Positions 7,472 through 16,485 of a stretch of 35,351 nt of DNA are shown in pieces (positions within the stretch are counted from its first letter, which is position 1; each line of letters begins with the position of its first letter). The notes under the pieces were generated by a model that was given only the letters and a program-made list of their open reading frames with translations, was not told the origin of the DNA and did not search any database. Source of the DNA: Bacteroidia bacterium (GTDB taxonomy: Bacteria > Bacteroidota > Bacteroidia > NS11-12g > UBA9320). The stretch spans positions 1 to 35,351 of the forward strand of contig JAEPQQ010000037.1 of NCBI GenBank assembly GCA_017640445.1, written 5' to 3'. The translations under genes were made by a program, and so were the position numbers.

Positions 7472-9850
7472 CTTACGATTAAAATGATAGCTTAGGTTAA
7501 TTACCCAGGAACGTCCAGGTTCAGGTAGCCCAATGAGTTTATATCGGCTGAGGTTGTTAAAGTATCGCGTGTTCAAAGCATTGTTGCACGTGAGGTTAAC
7601 CTCGAAACCAGATGAAAAATAGAGGGACAGATTGGCATTTACCAGTTGGTAAGCATCTGTAGGTATGTCGTTTCGCGGTACGCGATCCTGGCGTGCGTAA
7701 TGACTATAATTTACCTCCATATGAAACTCTTCAAAGGCTTTGTTCTTGTACTTTTTGATTGCCTCAAGCCCGGTTTTGATTGACAGTGGTGCTACAAATG
7801 GCACAAATTCATTCGCCGATAGGTTATTGATTTGTGTATACTCACTGCTCACATACGATTTGAGAAACGAAAACCACTTGTATTCAAACTCCGCTTCATA
7901 TCCAATGTGTTGTGCCCTGGATTGGGTATAAGTATACAGTTGTCCGGCTTCAGGATATGGTAACACTTCATCATTTACCACCAACCGCGCAAATTTTGAT
8001 GAAGGCTGTAGGTATACAAAGTTGAAGAAGTGATTAAAGTATCCGGAAACGTTTATCAGTACCCGTTTCTTTTCGTAAATAAAGCTAACGTCACTCTGCA
8101 CAGCACTCTCGGGATCCAGATCGATATCACCCCGTTCAAAACGAAATGCTCCATGATGCAATCCGTTGGATGCCAATTCATTCGGTTGAAGCATTCTGCT
8201 TGTTCGTGCTAGATTAAGTTTGAGATACACGTCTTTTTTCAGTTCTTTATTCAGTCCCAGCGCATACGACCAATTACCAATTGTCTTCGAAAAAGATGGG
8301 TTTCTGATGGCCGCACCGATCAGTTCTCCATTGCGATGATAATTAGTGGTTGTACTATCAAACGACAAACCATTTAATTCAAGCCTCAAGCCAGTGTTAA
8401 GCTTCCAGTTATTCCTTAGTTTTCGGTTGTATGTGGAGTAAATAGCTGCCAAAAACGATTCGTATGCCGGAATAATAAATTCGTAACCAGCTATGGTGTT
8501 GTTGCGATACTGGCTTGATGCGCCCAGAATAACTCGTTTAACCGAATCCTTTATGAAATACCGCCCGTTTAAACTAAACGTGGTCAAGTTGAGATCAAGT
8601 GCCTGAAACTCTTCTCCACCTTCGTTGCGGAAAGCCGCAGAATGAGGCTGAGCAAATTCCCCACGATCATTTATCTGGATACCGCCGTCAATCTCCAACC
8701 AGTTCTTTCGAATCATTATGTTCGTATGCCCGGATAAGGTAAAATGATTCACCTGTTGATAAGGAAGGTCAATATCGGTAAAGTCGCCATCGTGTATAAG
8801 CTTATAGCGGTTAGGAACTCCAAACGCCCCAGTAAAGAAACCCGATTTTTGCTGAAAGTATCCTGCTCTCAAATACCAATACCCCCAGTTCTTTGACATA
8901 CCCAGGTAGGCATTTAATGAACGTTCGTTCAAAGCGGTATTCTTCAACCTATTTTGGTATATCGGTAAAATAGTGGTTTGATAAATGAAGCTTCTCGCTG
9001 GTACTTTATAGTCTCCCGCTTCCAGAAAACTATACCGAAGCTTATACCACAACCCTTTTCGATTGCCTGAAACAAACGTGCTTGACCTAAGCGAATTATT
9101 TAAACTATTGAAGGTAACAACCTGGCCCGCATTGATCTGTTCTCTGCCTTTGGGCAATTGAGGGCGGATATTGATCACACCCGCAACTGCATCTGAGCCA
9201 TAGAGCAAAGTGGCAGCGCCTTTGATAATTTCAATTTTATCGGCATTGTTAACATCAATCTCCAATCCGTGATCACTCCCCCACTGCTGTCCTTCTTGTT
9301 TTATACCATTTGTGGTTACCACCACACGGTTTCCCTGAAGTCCACGAATTACGGGTTTAGATACACCGACTCCATTATTAAGCGAGCCAATGCCTGGAAC
9401 CTTTTCCAGGTTTTTCATGAAAGATGTTCCTCCCTGTTGGGCAAGAAAATGCTTGTCCAGATGGACAACTTGAATCGTGTTGTTCTTGAGCGACGATTTT
9501 TCAAGTGAACTCTCAATTACCACCTGATGGAGTTCATTGATGGTTTCCTCAAGGCTAAAATTGAGTTGGTAAACAGAAGATTCAAGGTGCACGTCCTGCT
9601 CATGGGAATGGTAACCCGCAAAGGTTACGTGGAGATGGTAATTACCCGGACGGACGTTTTTGATCGCATATCGACCAGCCGAATCCGTTGCATCTCCCTG
9701 ATGGGTTTCATGAATGAACACATCCACACCTTCAAGGGGATGGCCTGCCTCATCAGTAACAAAACCCGAAATAATATGCTGTGCCTGGACCGTATAGCCC
9801 ACGCACAGCATAAAAGTTATGAGCAATAGAAGTACTCTATTCCACTTCAA
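7454..9850 (-). CDS. TonB-dependent outer-membrane receptor, ZnuD-like, with carboxypeptidase-regulatory-like N-terminal domain
   Basis: About 798 residues from a TTG at 9850, the start that gives a normal signal peptide (MKWNRVLLLLITF...VQAQ). A TTG at 9865 is also open, while the first ATG would leave too short a signal. Next comes a beta-sandwich carboxypeptidase-regulatory-like domain (about residues 25-105), then a plug domain with PVIRGLQGNRV, GSDHGLEID and GAATLLYGSDAVAGVIN, and a beta-barrel ending NLSYHFNRK. The barrel has NELASNGLHHGAFRFERGD, a pattern I associate with ZnuD-like zinc or haem receptors. The N-terminal part is rich in His (HETHQGD, GYHSHEQDVHLE), as expected for metal binding. 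It is the third gene of a histidine-rich locus and overlaps the DUF4625 lipoprotein stop by about 14 bases. Metal identity (zinc more likely than copper) is inferred. Confidence 0.88.
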   Translation of the reverse strand: MKWNRVLLLLITFMLCVGYTVQAQHIISGFVTDEAGHPLEGVDVFIHETHQGDATDSAGRYAIKNVRPGNYHLHVTFAGYHSHEQDVHLESSVYQLNFSLEETINELHQVVIESSLEKSSLKNNTIQVVHLDKHFLAQQGGTSFMKNLEKVPGIGSLNNGVGVSKPVIRGLQGNRVVVTTNGIKQEGQQWGSDHGLEIDVNNADKIEIIKGAATLLYGSDAVAGVINIRPQLPKGREQINAGQVVTFNSLNNSLRSSTFVSGNRKGLWYKLRYSFLEAGDYKVPARSFIYQTTILPIYQNRLKNTALNERSLNAYLGMSKNWGYWYLRAGYFQQKSGFFTGAFGVPNRYKLIHDGDFTDIDLPYQQVNHFTLSGHTNIMIRKNWLEIDGGIQINDRGEFAQPHSAAFRNEGGEEFQALDLNLTTFSLNGRYFIKDSVKRVILGASSQYRNNTIAGYEFIIPAYESFLAAIYSTYNRKLRNNWKLNTGLRLELNGLSFDSTTTNYHRNGELIGAAIRNPSFSKTIGNWSYALGLNKELKKDVYLKLNLARTSRMLQPNELASNGLHHGAFRFERGDIDLDPESAVQSDVSFIYEKKRVLINVSGYFNHFFNFVYLQPSSKFARLVVNDEVLPYPEAGQLYTYTQSRAQHIGYEAEFEYKWFSFLKSYVSSEYTQINNLSANEFVPFVAPLSIKTGLEAIKKYKNKAFEEFHMEVNYSHYARQDRVPRNDIPTDAYQLVNANLSLYFSSGFEVNLTCNNALNTRYFNNLSRYKLIGLPEPGRSWVINLSYHFNRKLDDSE

Positions 9851-10568
9851 TTTCGAACTCCTCAACCGTTAGGTTTTCGTCGCTGTCGTACGCTCGGATA
9901 ATAAACTCCAGTTCCACCGCTTCGTTAGGAGCGGTAAAATCCTGATCGAAGTTAAACGTCTTGTCATCCGCTCCATCCAGATCCACATCTCCTTCTGCAA
10001 AGGCTTCATCGGCATGCCCGTGTTCTACAATCTGATAAGAAACTTCTTTCAGGTCGGTTTCATCCGTAACTGTAAACTGCACGTTGAAACTGGCACCTTT
10101 CGAAACTGTTATCGTAGAAGGCACTGTAGTAAACTCGGGCTGTGTGGCCTGTAGGATGTTAAAACCAAAGACCTTTACATCCGATCGGTTTCCAGCATCG
10201 TCTAAAACAGACACTTCCATGTGGTAAGGACCCGCAGCTGCGTTTCCTGGGATATCAAAGTGAACATCTGCATCTCCCTGAGTACCTGCCAATGGCACGA
10301 TCTTAGAATCTGAATGTCTCAGGTTGGCCTTACCATGGCTGTGGCCATCGAAATTAGGATGAATCTCGAAGAATGCTTCCGAAAGTTTAACGTCGTCTGT
10401 AAATGTTGCTCTCACATCAAAGTGTTCTCCAGCATCTACAAAATCATTATCCTCAAATTTAAAGCTGGAAACGGTTGGTTTAGTATTGTCTGTTGCGGGT
10501 TCTTCGTCTGAACAGCCTGCAAATGCAAAAACAGCAACTGCAGACAACCCAATAAATTGTAATTTCAT
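9837..10568 (-). CDS. DUF4625-type lipoprotein, histidine-rich
   Basis: A 243-residue lipoprotein with signal and lipobox FAGC (Cys19) followed by an acidic linker. The body consists of two Ig-like beta domains (about 30-140 and 142-243). The first carries FEIHPNFDGHSHGKANLRHSD, the His-rich loop I recognise from DUF4625 proteins of Bacteroidota; the second has a shorter YQIVEHGHADE. These clusters (HxxFDGHSH, HGH) look like metal-binding sites. It lies between the DUF2946-like gene and the TonB receptor, so it could be a surface or periplasmic metal-capturing partner of the receptor; that role is inferred. The ATG lies three bases after the 3' arm of a 13-bp inverted repeat. Confidence 0.82.
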   Translation of the reverse strand: MKLQFIGLSAVAVFAFAGCSDEEPATDNTKPTVSSFKFEDNDFVDAGEHFDVRATFTDDVKLSEAFFEIHPNFDGHSHGKANLRHSDSKIVPLAGTQGDADVHFDIPGNAAAGPYHMEVSVLDDAGNRSDVKVFGFNILQATQPEFTTVPSTITVSKGASFNVQFTVTDETDLKEVSYQIVEHGHADEAFAEGDVDLDGADDKTFNFDQDFTAPNEAVELEFIIRAYDSDENLTVEEFEIEVE

Positions 10569-10571
10569 TAT

Positions 10572-10670
10572 TGTTCTATCTTAATTGTTAATATTGAATT
10601 GGTTAGCTTGTCTTAAAAACTGTTATGTCACCTAAAAGGCCACAAACAGGTCAGAGTTTAAGATAGAACA
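10572..10670. repeat. 13-bp inverted repeat spanning the stop of one gene and the start of the next
   Basis: TGTTCTATCTTAA at 10572-10584 is the exact reverse complement of TTAAGATAGAACA at 10658-10670, with 73 bases between. On the transcribed minus strand the 5' arm contains the last three sense codons and the TAA of the DUF2946-like gene, and the 3' arm ends three bases before the ATG of the DUF4625 gene. A stem would hide the downstream start, and a ribosome finishing the upstream gene would open it, so translational coupling is the simplest reading. A protein-binding operator is the alternative. Confidence 0.6.
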
Positions 10671-10981
10671 GGTGGAGCTCTGCCACGAACAGAAGTATAG
10701 ATTAATCGCGAAGTGTGAACAGGGTTGACTTCGGCGACAATTTCTTCAGGAATTATCTGGTTAAATCTGGCATTAACTCCGGGAAGAACCTGTTCTCCAT
10801 GCACCAACACACACAACTCGCACATTTCTGCCTCATGATGTGGAGCACAGATGTGCTCTTCCCCAATTTGGCAAGTCTCCTCCACCTCTTCATGTAAGTG
10901 ATGAAGAATATCAGCAGTTTGCAGGCTTACCCAAAAGAGTAAGAGAAAAGACGCAAGAATATGTCGATGCGTTTTAATCAA
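10658..10981 (-). CDS. Small His/Cys-rich secreted protein, DUF2946-like
   Basis: A 107-residue protein starting at TTG (no ATG is available ahead of the signal sequence). It has a signal or membrane segment (ILASFLLLFWVSLQTAD) followed by a metal-binding-like region: HHLHEE, EEHIC, CAPHHEAEMCELC, LVHGE. Cysteines at 37, 45, 54 and 57 include a CxxC. The C-terminal RAPP ending and the CxxC ahead of it are features I associate with DUF2946 proteins, which often sit beside metal-related TonB receptors. It is the first gene of the three-gene His-rich locus and has a perfect -7 element a few bases upstream of its start. The fold and exact metal are unknown. It ends at the 5' arm of the inverted repeat. 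Confidence 0.7.
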   Translation of the reverse strand: MIKTHRHILASFLLLFWVSLQTADILHHLHEEVEETCQIGEEHICAPHHEAEMCELCVLVHGEQVLPGVNARFNQIIPEEIVAEVNPVHTSRLIYTSVRGRAPPVLS

Positions 10982-10986
10982 GGGCG

Positions 10987-10994
10987 CAAAGTTA
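10987..10994 (-). promoter_or_regulatory. -7 promoter element (TAACTTTG) for the His-rich locus
   Basis: On the minus strand TAACTTTG is a perfect TAnnTTTG match, lying between the pyrG stop and the first gene of the metal locus. Only five bases separate it from the TTG start at 10981, so the transcript would start at or almost at the start codon. No clear TTG at -33 is visible. Confidence 0.5.
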
Positions 10995-11010
10995 GCACTT
11001 TGGATGTACT

Positions 11011-12630
<1,620 letters not shown>

Positions 12631-12671
12631 TTATGCGTTGCCCAAAGGCACTTACGCTTGTATACGGGAAA

Positions 12672-12679
12672 CAAAGGTA
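12672..12679 (-). promoter_or_regulatory. -7 promoter element (TACCTTTG) for pyrG
   Basis: A perfect TAnnTTTG match on the minus strand in the kdsB-pyrG gap, leaving a leader of about 45 bases before the pyrG ATG. The -33 region is not obvious. The leader contains a run (TGCCTTTGGGCA on the minus strand) that can form a short hairpin. Confidence 0.5.
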
Positions 12680-12710
12680 CGGATAGCTTTGCCCTTCCTC
12701 GGAAGTTTTC

Positions 12711-13472
12711 TTATTTCCTTTTCAAGATATTTTCAACAATAGCTACATCTTCAGGTGTATCAACCCCTACCGCATCGTTTGACGTAGAAATTGCCGACAC
12801 CACATAGTGGTTTTGAAGCCAACGTAATTGTTCAAGTTTTTCTGCCGATTCGAGGCTCGAAACAGGAACTGTTTTTAGCGACATCAACACGTCGATGGAG
12901 AAAGCATACGTGCCAATGTGTTTATAGTAATCGTGGTGATCCAACGGGTTCGAAGCTTCATCCCTCAGATAGGGAATAGGTAAGCGACTGAAATACAAGG
13001 CGTCTGCGATTCCTTCCTCAAACTCTGTGAGAACCACTTTTACAACATTTTTGTTGTTCAGATCTTCAACCTGATCAATTTGCTTGACCAATGTCGCTAT
13101 GTCGGTTTCATCGTCTTCAAATACGTCGATCAGGTCGTTGATATCCTTATGGTCGATTAAGGGTTCATCGCCCTGTACGTTTATAATAACCTCGTACTCT
13201 TCCCCTGCATCCATAAGGCGTTCAACAGCCTCAATAATACGCTCAGTACCATTTCGATGCGACGTGGAAGTCATACAAACATTCCCATCAAACGAACGCA
13301 CGTGATCGAAAATACGCTGATCGTCTGTGGCAACAATTACATCAGTAGCTTTGCTCTTGCTACACTTCCAATATACCCGCTCAATCAATGATTTTCCGGC
13401 AATCATCTCAAGAGGTTTTCCAGGAAATCGCTCAGATTGATAACGAGCTGGAATAACGATTAAACTATTCAT
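12711..13472 (-). CDS. kdsB: 3-deoxy-manno-octulosonate cytidylyltransferase (CMP-Kdo synthetase)
   Basis: A 253-residue enzyme that activates Kdo as CMP-Kdo for lipopolysaccharide inner-core synthesis. It shows the family nucleotide-binding start IPARYQSERFPGKPL (7-21), VATDDQRI (48-54), the SHRNGTERI motif (71-79), and NVQGDEP (98-104) with the metal-binding Asp102. FSRLPIPYLRD and HIGTYAF are the Kdo-binding side. The length is usual. It follows the TerC-family gene by 30 bases on the same strand and precedes pyrG, which supplies its CTP. Confidence 0.96.
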   Translation of the reverse strand: MNSLIVIPARYQSERFPGKPLEMIAGKSLIERVYWKCSKSKATDVIVATDDQRIFDHVRSFDGNVCMTSTSHRNGTERIIEAVERLMDAGEEYEVIINVQGDEPLIDHKDINDLIDVFEDDETDIATLVKQIDQVEDLNNKNVVKVVLTEFEEGIADALYFSRLPIPYLRDEASNPLDHHDYYKHIGTYAFSIDVLMSLKTVPVSSLESAEKLEQLRWLQNHYVVSAISTSNDAVGVDTPEDVAIVENILKRK

Positions 13473-13502
13473 AATGCTTTTTTGAATTCTGATGTTCCTA
13501 CC

Positions 13503-14588
13503 TTAACCTGCCGCGTCCTTCTCCTTTACGAGCAAGGACAGAATAATACTTACACCAAGGATGCAACCAATTATAAGTAGTGAACGGACGTTGTTAATTC
13601 CAAGAGTTTCAACCATGAATTTATGGAACAACATTTTCGAACCGATAAAGATCAACAACACACCTAAACCGTATTTAAGGAAGCGGAACAGGTGAATGGT
13701 ATTCGACAATAGGAAGAACATCGACCGAAGTCCCATAATTGCAAAGATGTTTGAGAAGAAAACGATATAAGGGTCTTTGGTTACCACAAATATGGCAGGT
13801 ACTGAATCTACCGCAAAAATCAAATCCGAAAACTCGATTACGAGGATCACGATAAACAAAGGTGTGACCCAAAGTTTTTTGTCCTTACGGATAAAGAAGT
13901 GCTCACCTACATAGCGTGGGAAAACACGGCCTGTACGAGCTGCCAACTTTACTACCGGATGGTTCTTCTCATCAATCTCATCCTCATCGTCACCCTTAAT
14001 CAATATTTTGGCACCGCTGTATATCAGGAAGCCTCCGAAGATATAAAGCACCCAATGAAAGTGTTGAATCACTGCAGCACCCGCAAAAATGAAGGTAAAA
14101 CGCATGACCAAAGCCCCCAATATACCCCAGAAAAGTACACGCTTAAAGTAGCGTTCGCGTACCTTAAATGCCTGAAAAATAAGCAACATCACAAAGATGT
14201 TGTCTACGCTCAGCGCATACTCAATGAAGTAACCTGTTATGAATTCGATAGACAGGTTGTTCCGATAAGCCTGAGATAATTCTTCAAACGTTTTCCCACT
14301 GGTTTCTATAGGGTGTTGGTATCGATCTATAATTCCGGTTAGTTGCTCAACGGTGGTAAATCCATGGATAAGGTGCCCTTTGGTTTTGAGCAAAAAGAAG
14401 AAACCAAATGCACAGGCCACCCAAACGGTCGACCACATCAGCGATTCCCGAAAGCTGACAACCTTATTCTCTTTTGAAAAAATGCCTAAATCCAGCATTA
14501 AAACAAAGAGTATAAACACAATGAATATCGAGAAGAATATTAACTCGCTGGCGTGTAGGGCCAAAAATGGGATGTTCATGTACAGCAT
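13503..14588 (-). CDS. TerC family integral membrane protein (Alx-like)
   Basis: About 361 residues from the ATG at 14588 (MLYMNIPFLALHASEL); the ATG at 14579 is equally possible. A longer frame up to 14699 exists, but its extra 37 residues have no membrane or family character and a -7 element lies inside it. There are about nine membrane helices. The TerC hallmarks are EYALSVDNIFVMLLIFQAF and IEFSDLIFAVDSVPAIFVVT, each with a buried acidic VDN or VDS motif likely to bind a metal ion. The family includes Alx and TerC, linked to manganese export and tellurite resistance. No ter genes are nearby, so a housekeeping Mn-related role is the better inference. Confidence 0.93.
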   Translation of the reverse strand: MLYMNIPFLALHASELIFFSIFIVFILFVLMLDLGIFSKENKVVSFRESLMWSTVWVACAFGFFFLLKTKGHLIHGFTTVEQLTGIIDRYQHPIETSGKTFEELSQAYRNNLSIEFITGYFIEYALSVDNIFVMLLIFQAFKVRERYFKRVLFWGILGALVMRFTFIFAGAAVIQHFHWVLYIFGGFLIYSGAKILIKGDDEDEIDEKNHPVVKLAARTGRVFPRYVGEHFFIRKDKKLWVTPLFIVILVIEFSDLIFAVDSVPAIFVVTKDPYIVFFSNIFAIMGLRSMFFLLSNTIHLFRFLKYGLGVLLIFIGSKMLFHKFMVETLGINNVRSLLIIGCILGVSIILSLLVKEKDAAG

Positions 14589-14601
14589 ATCGCTTCGGCC
14601 G

Positions 14602-14609
14602 CAAAAATA
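14602..14609 (-). promoter_or_regulatory. -7 promoter element (TATTTTTG) for the TerC-family gene
   Basis: A perfect TAnnTTTG on the minus strand, 13 bases before the ATG at 14588. It supports the shorter reading frame, since the longer frame would need transcription from further upstream. There is no visible -33 TTG at the usual spacing. Confidence 0.45.
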
Positions 14610-14733
14610 GGACTTTAAGTTGAAGCGATTGTCTCTAGTTTGACCCATGTGTGGGCAAAGAATGTGAATAACCCGAATACCTATAACATCGGCCTTCATC
14701 CAGATATCTGGACATTGGTTTTCGAGTATGGTT

Positions 14734-14762
14734 TTTGAAGTTATACAATAGTTTTAGTTTTG
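14734..14762 (+). promoter_or_regulatory. Promoter (TTTG, 17 bases, TAGTTTTG) for the MORN-repeat gene
   Basis: TTTG at 14734-14737 and TAGTTTTG at 14755-14762 match both boxes of the Bacteroidota sigma-A promoter with a 17-base spacer. Transcription would begin near 14768, 13 bases before the ATG at 14781, so the TTG at 14760 cannot be the translation start. Confidence 0.65.
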
Positions 14763-14780
14763 AGCGCGTATTTACTCTGT

Positions 14781-15887
14781 ATGAAAGCACCACGTTTTAC
14801 TTTATTTTTTGTAGTCCTTTTGTCCCTTGGTTTCTCTAGGGTTTCAGCACAAAAGAAAGTTGGTTTTGACAAACTTGAGAACCGTAATGGAACCTACTAT
14901 TATAACGGTAGTACGTTTACGGGTATGTCCATCCTACTATACGACAACAAACGGATGTGGCAGCAAGTAGAGTGGAGCAACGGAAAAATTCACGGATGGT
15001 ACAAGAGCTGGTACGAAACGGGCAGAGAAGACCAGCAGGTAGAATACAAGAATGGCAAACGCCATGGTTCGTACCACACGTGGCACGACAACGGTAAAGA
15101 TGAAGTGGTATGCACGTATAGCGAAGGTAAACTGGATGGTGTTTTTAACGAATACTACAAGTCGGGAGTGCCAAAGCGACAGGTCAGTTATACAATGGGA
15201 AAGAAAAACGGCCCAATGAAACTGTGGTTTCCCAATGGTGTAGTTGAGCAGGAGGCAAACTTTAAAGATGGCGTACCACATGGCAAAGTGGTAAGCTACA
15301 CGCAAATCAACACAAAGAGAAAAGAAGTTAATTACGTAAATGGTCTTCGCGATGGAGCTTCGTTCATATACCACTCAAGCGGACGTGTTGGTGAAGAAAC
15401 CAATTACAAGCAAGGGTATATGCACGGAAAAAAGATTGTTTACGACGCCAGTTCGAACAAACTATCTGAGCAGACCTACAACATGGGGAAACTCGATGGT
15501 ATCTCCATCAAATATGCACCTCCGGTAGGTAACTCACCCATTGGCTTCAAACTGGAGGAAGCAAATTACCAAGGTGGTAAACTACATGGAGAATACACGC
15601 GTTGGAAAGATGCGAAAATTGATATGAAGGGCAGTTATTCAGAAGGATTAAAAACCGGAGAATGGATTGAAAATGCCAGTCAGGATGGCACTAAGTCTCA
15701 TGGTAGTTACGTCGATGGTAAAAAACATGGCCCCTGGGTGTTGGGCAATTCCCGACTATTTGGCAAGATGGAAGGTAGCTTTCATATGGGACTCAAAGAC
15801 CAAAAATGGACCATCTATAATCATAAAGGAAAAAAGATTCGCGTGGAGAACTGGGATAAAGGCGAACTAATCAACGTAGTTGACTAA
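14781..15887 (+). CDS. Secreted MORN/YwqK-type repeat protein
   Basis: A 368-residue exported protein with a signal peptide (MKAPRFTLFFVVLLSLGF...VSAQ). About a dozen imperfect repeats of roughly 23 residues then run from residue 25 to the end, of the form Y-x-N/E-G-K-x-H/D-G-x-[YW]-x-x-[YW]-[YH]-x-[NS]-G. These are the MORN_2/YwqK type, which databases often label antitoxin YwqK although toxin partners are rarely present. Here no toxin gene is adjacent and the signal peptide places it outside the cytoplasm. It is probably a surface or periplasmic beta-solenoid-like binding protein; the ligand is unknown. The start is fixed by the promoter and the signal peptide. Confidence 0.85.
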   Translation: MKAPRFTLFFVVLLSLGFSRVSAQKKVGFDKLENRNGTYYYNGSTFTGMSILLYDNKRMWQQVEWSNGKIHGWYKSWYETGREDQQVEYKNGKRHGSYHTWHDNGKDEVVCTYSEGKLDGVFNEYYKSGVPKRQVSYTMGKKNGPMKLWFPNGVVEQEANFKDGVPHGKVVSYTQINTKRKEVNYVNGLRDGASFIYHSSGRVGEETNYKQGYMHGKKIVYDASSNKLSEQTYNMGKLDGISIKYAPPVGNSPIGFKLEEANYQGGKLHGEYTRWKDAKIDMKGSYSEGLKTGEWIENASQDGTKSHGSYVDGKKHGPWVLGNSRLFGKMEGSFHMGLKDQKWTIYNHKGKKIRVENWDKGELINVVD

Positions 15888-15900
15888 GCCTGCCACCCGG

Positions 15901-15931
15901 TTGTAAATACGACTTCGTTGCCATACATTTG
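15901..15931 (+). promoter_or_regulatory. Promoter (TTG, 20 bases, TACATTTG) for the small lipoprotein gene
   Basis: TTG at 15901-15903 and a perfect TACATTTG at 15924-15931 are 20 bases apart, within the range known for Bacteroidota promoters. The predicted leader before the ATG at 15961 is about 23 bases and includes AAAGTAAAG, an A-rich stretch typical of ribosome-loading sites in this phylum. Confidence 0.6.
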
Positions 15932-15960
15932 GCTGAAAATTTCATAAAAGTAAAGTAAAG

Positions 15961-16350
15961 ATGAAGAAATTAGTAGTATACCTTGTTGTGCTTTCGGGTT
16001 TGGCCTTTGTAACATCGTGTGGCGACGATGGAGCAACACCGGGTTCAACCGAAAAATCAACGGGAAAATTGAAAGATGCTGACAAGGCTAAACTGTATGA
16101 CAAAGTCTGGTTTTCAACAAGTCAGGGCGGTGGTATTGACCACGAGTTCCTGAGCGATGGAACACTTCGTCAGTCACAATCGCTCGACGGAAGATGGGTA
16201 TGGGAAAACAACGGTGATACGATGAACATCGTAGACTACCAAGGCGCTCGTTACTCGTATCTTTTTCAAACGATTACGGCCAGCAGCATGTCGTTTAAAA
16301 CAAGTGTGGATGGGTACAAGAATGTTTTTACATTTAAAGACACAGAATAG
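15961..16350 (+). CDS. Small lipoprotein of unknown function, lipocalin-like
   Basis: A 129-residue lipoprotein. The signal ends in VTSC (Cys20), followed by GDDGATPGSTEK, a flexible linker. The mature part has the rhythm of a small beta-barrel (KVWFSTSQGGG, HEFLSDGTLRQS, GRWVWENNGDTMNIVDY, YSYLFQTITASSMSFKTS), similar in style to lipocalin-like or META-like stress lipoproteins of Bacteroidota. I do not recognise a named family. It has its own promoter and is closed by a strong terminator, so it is a monocistronic unit. Confidence 0.8.
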   Translation: MKKLVVYLVVLSGLAFVTSCGDDGATPGSTEKSTGKLKDADKAKLYDKVWFSTSQGGGIDHEFLSDGTLRQSQSLDGRWVWENNGDTMNIVDYQGARYSYLFQTITASSMSFKTSVDGYKNVFTFKDTE

Positions 16351-16374
16351 ACGTACACATAATATGACATTCGG

Positions 16375-16418
16375 AATCATGCCAATTTTACCGCTTATGG
16401 TAGTTGGCATGATTTTTT
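16375..16418 (+). terminator. Rho-independent terminator after the small lipoprotein gene
   Basis: A perfect 11-bp stem (AATCATGCCAA at 16375-16385 with TTGGCATGATT at 16404-16414) encloses an inner TACC/GGTA pairing and a 6-base loop, and runs into six Ts (16413-16418). It lies 24 bases after the lipoprotein stop and 67 bases before secA, so secA must have its own promoter downstream of it. Confidence 0.85.
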
Positions 16419-16485
16419 ATGTAAACCAACCTGAAATGAAATCGGCTTTAGTGGCCGTTAAATTTATACGAGATAATACATACAC

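Noticed and set aside
14589..14699. N-terminal extension of the TerC-family frame up to 14699
   Set aside because: The extension is not membrane-like, and a perfect -7 element for the gene lies inside it at 14602-14609.
14937..15374. 145-residue antisense frame inside the MORN-repeat gene, rich in hydrophobic residues
   Set aside because: It mirrors the regular repeats on the other strand; the sense frame has a promoter, signal peptide and clear repeats.
15901..16350. Small lipoprotein gene considered as part of the secA transcript
   Set aside because: A strong rho-independent terminator at 16375-16418 separates them.
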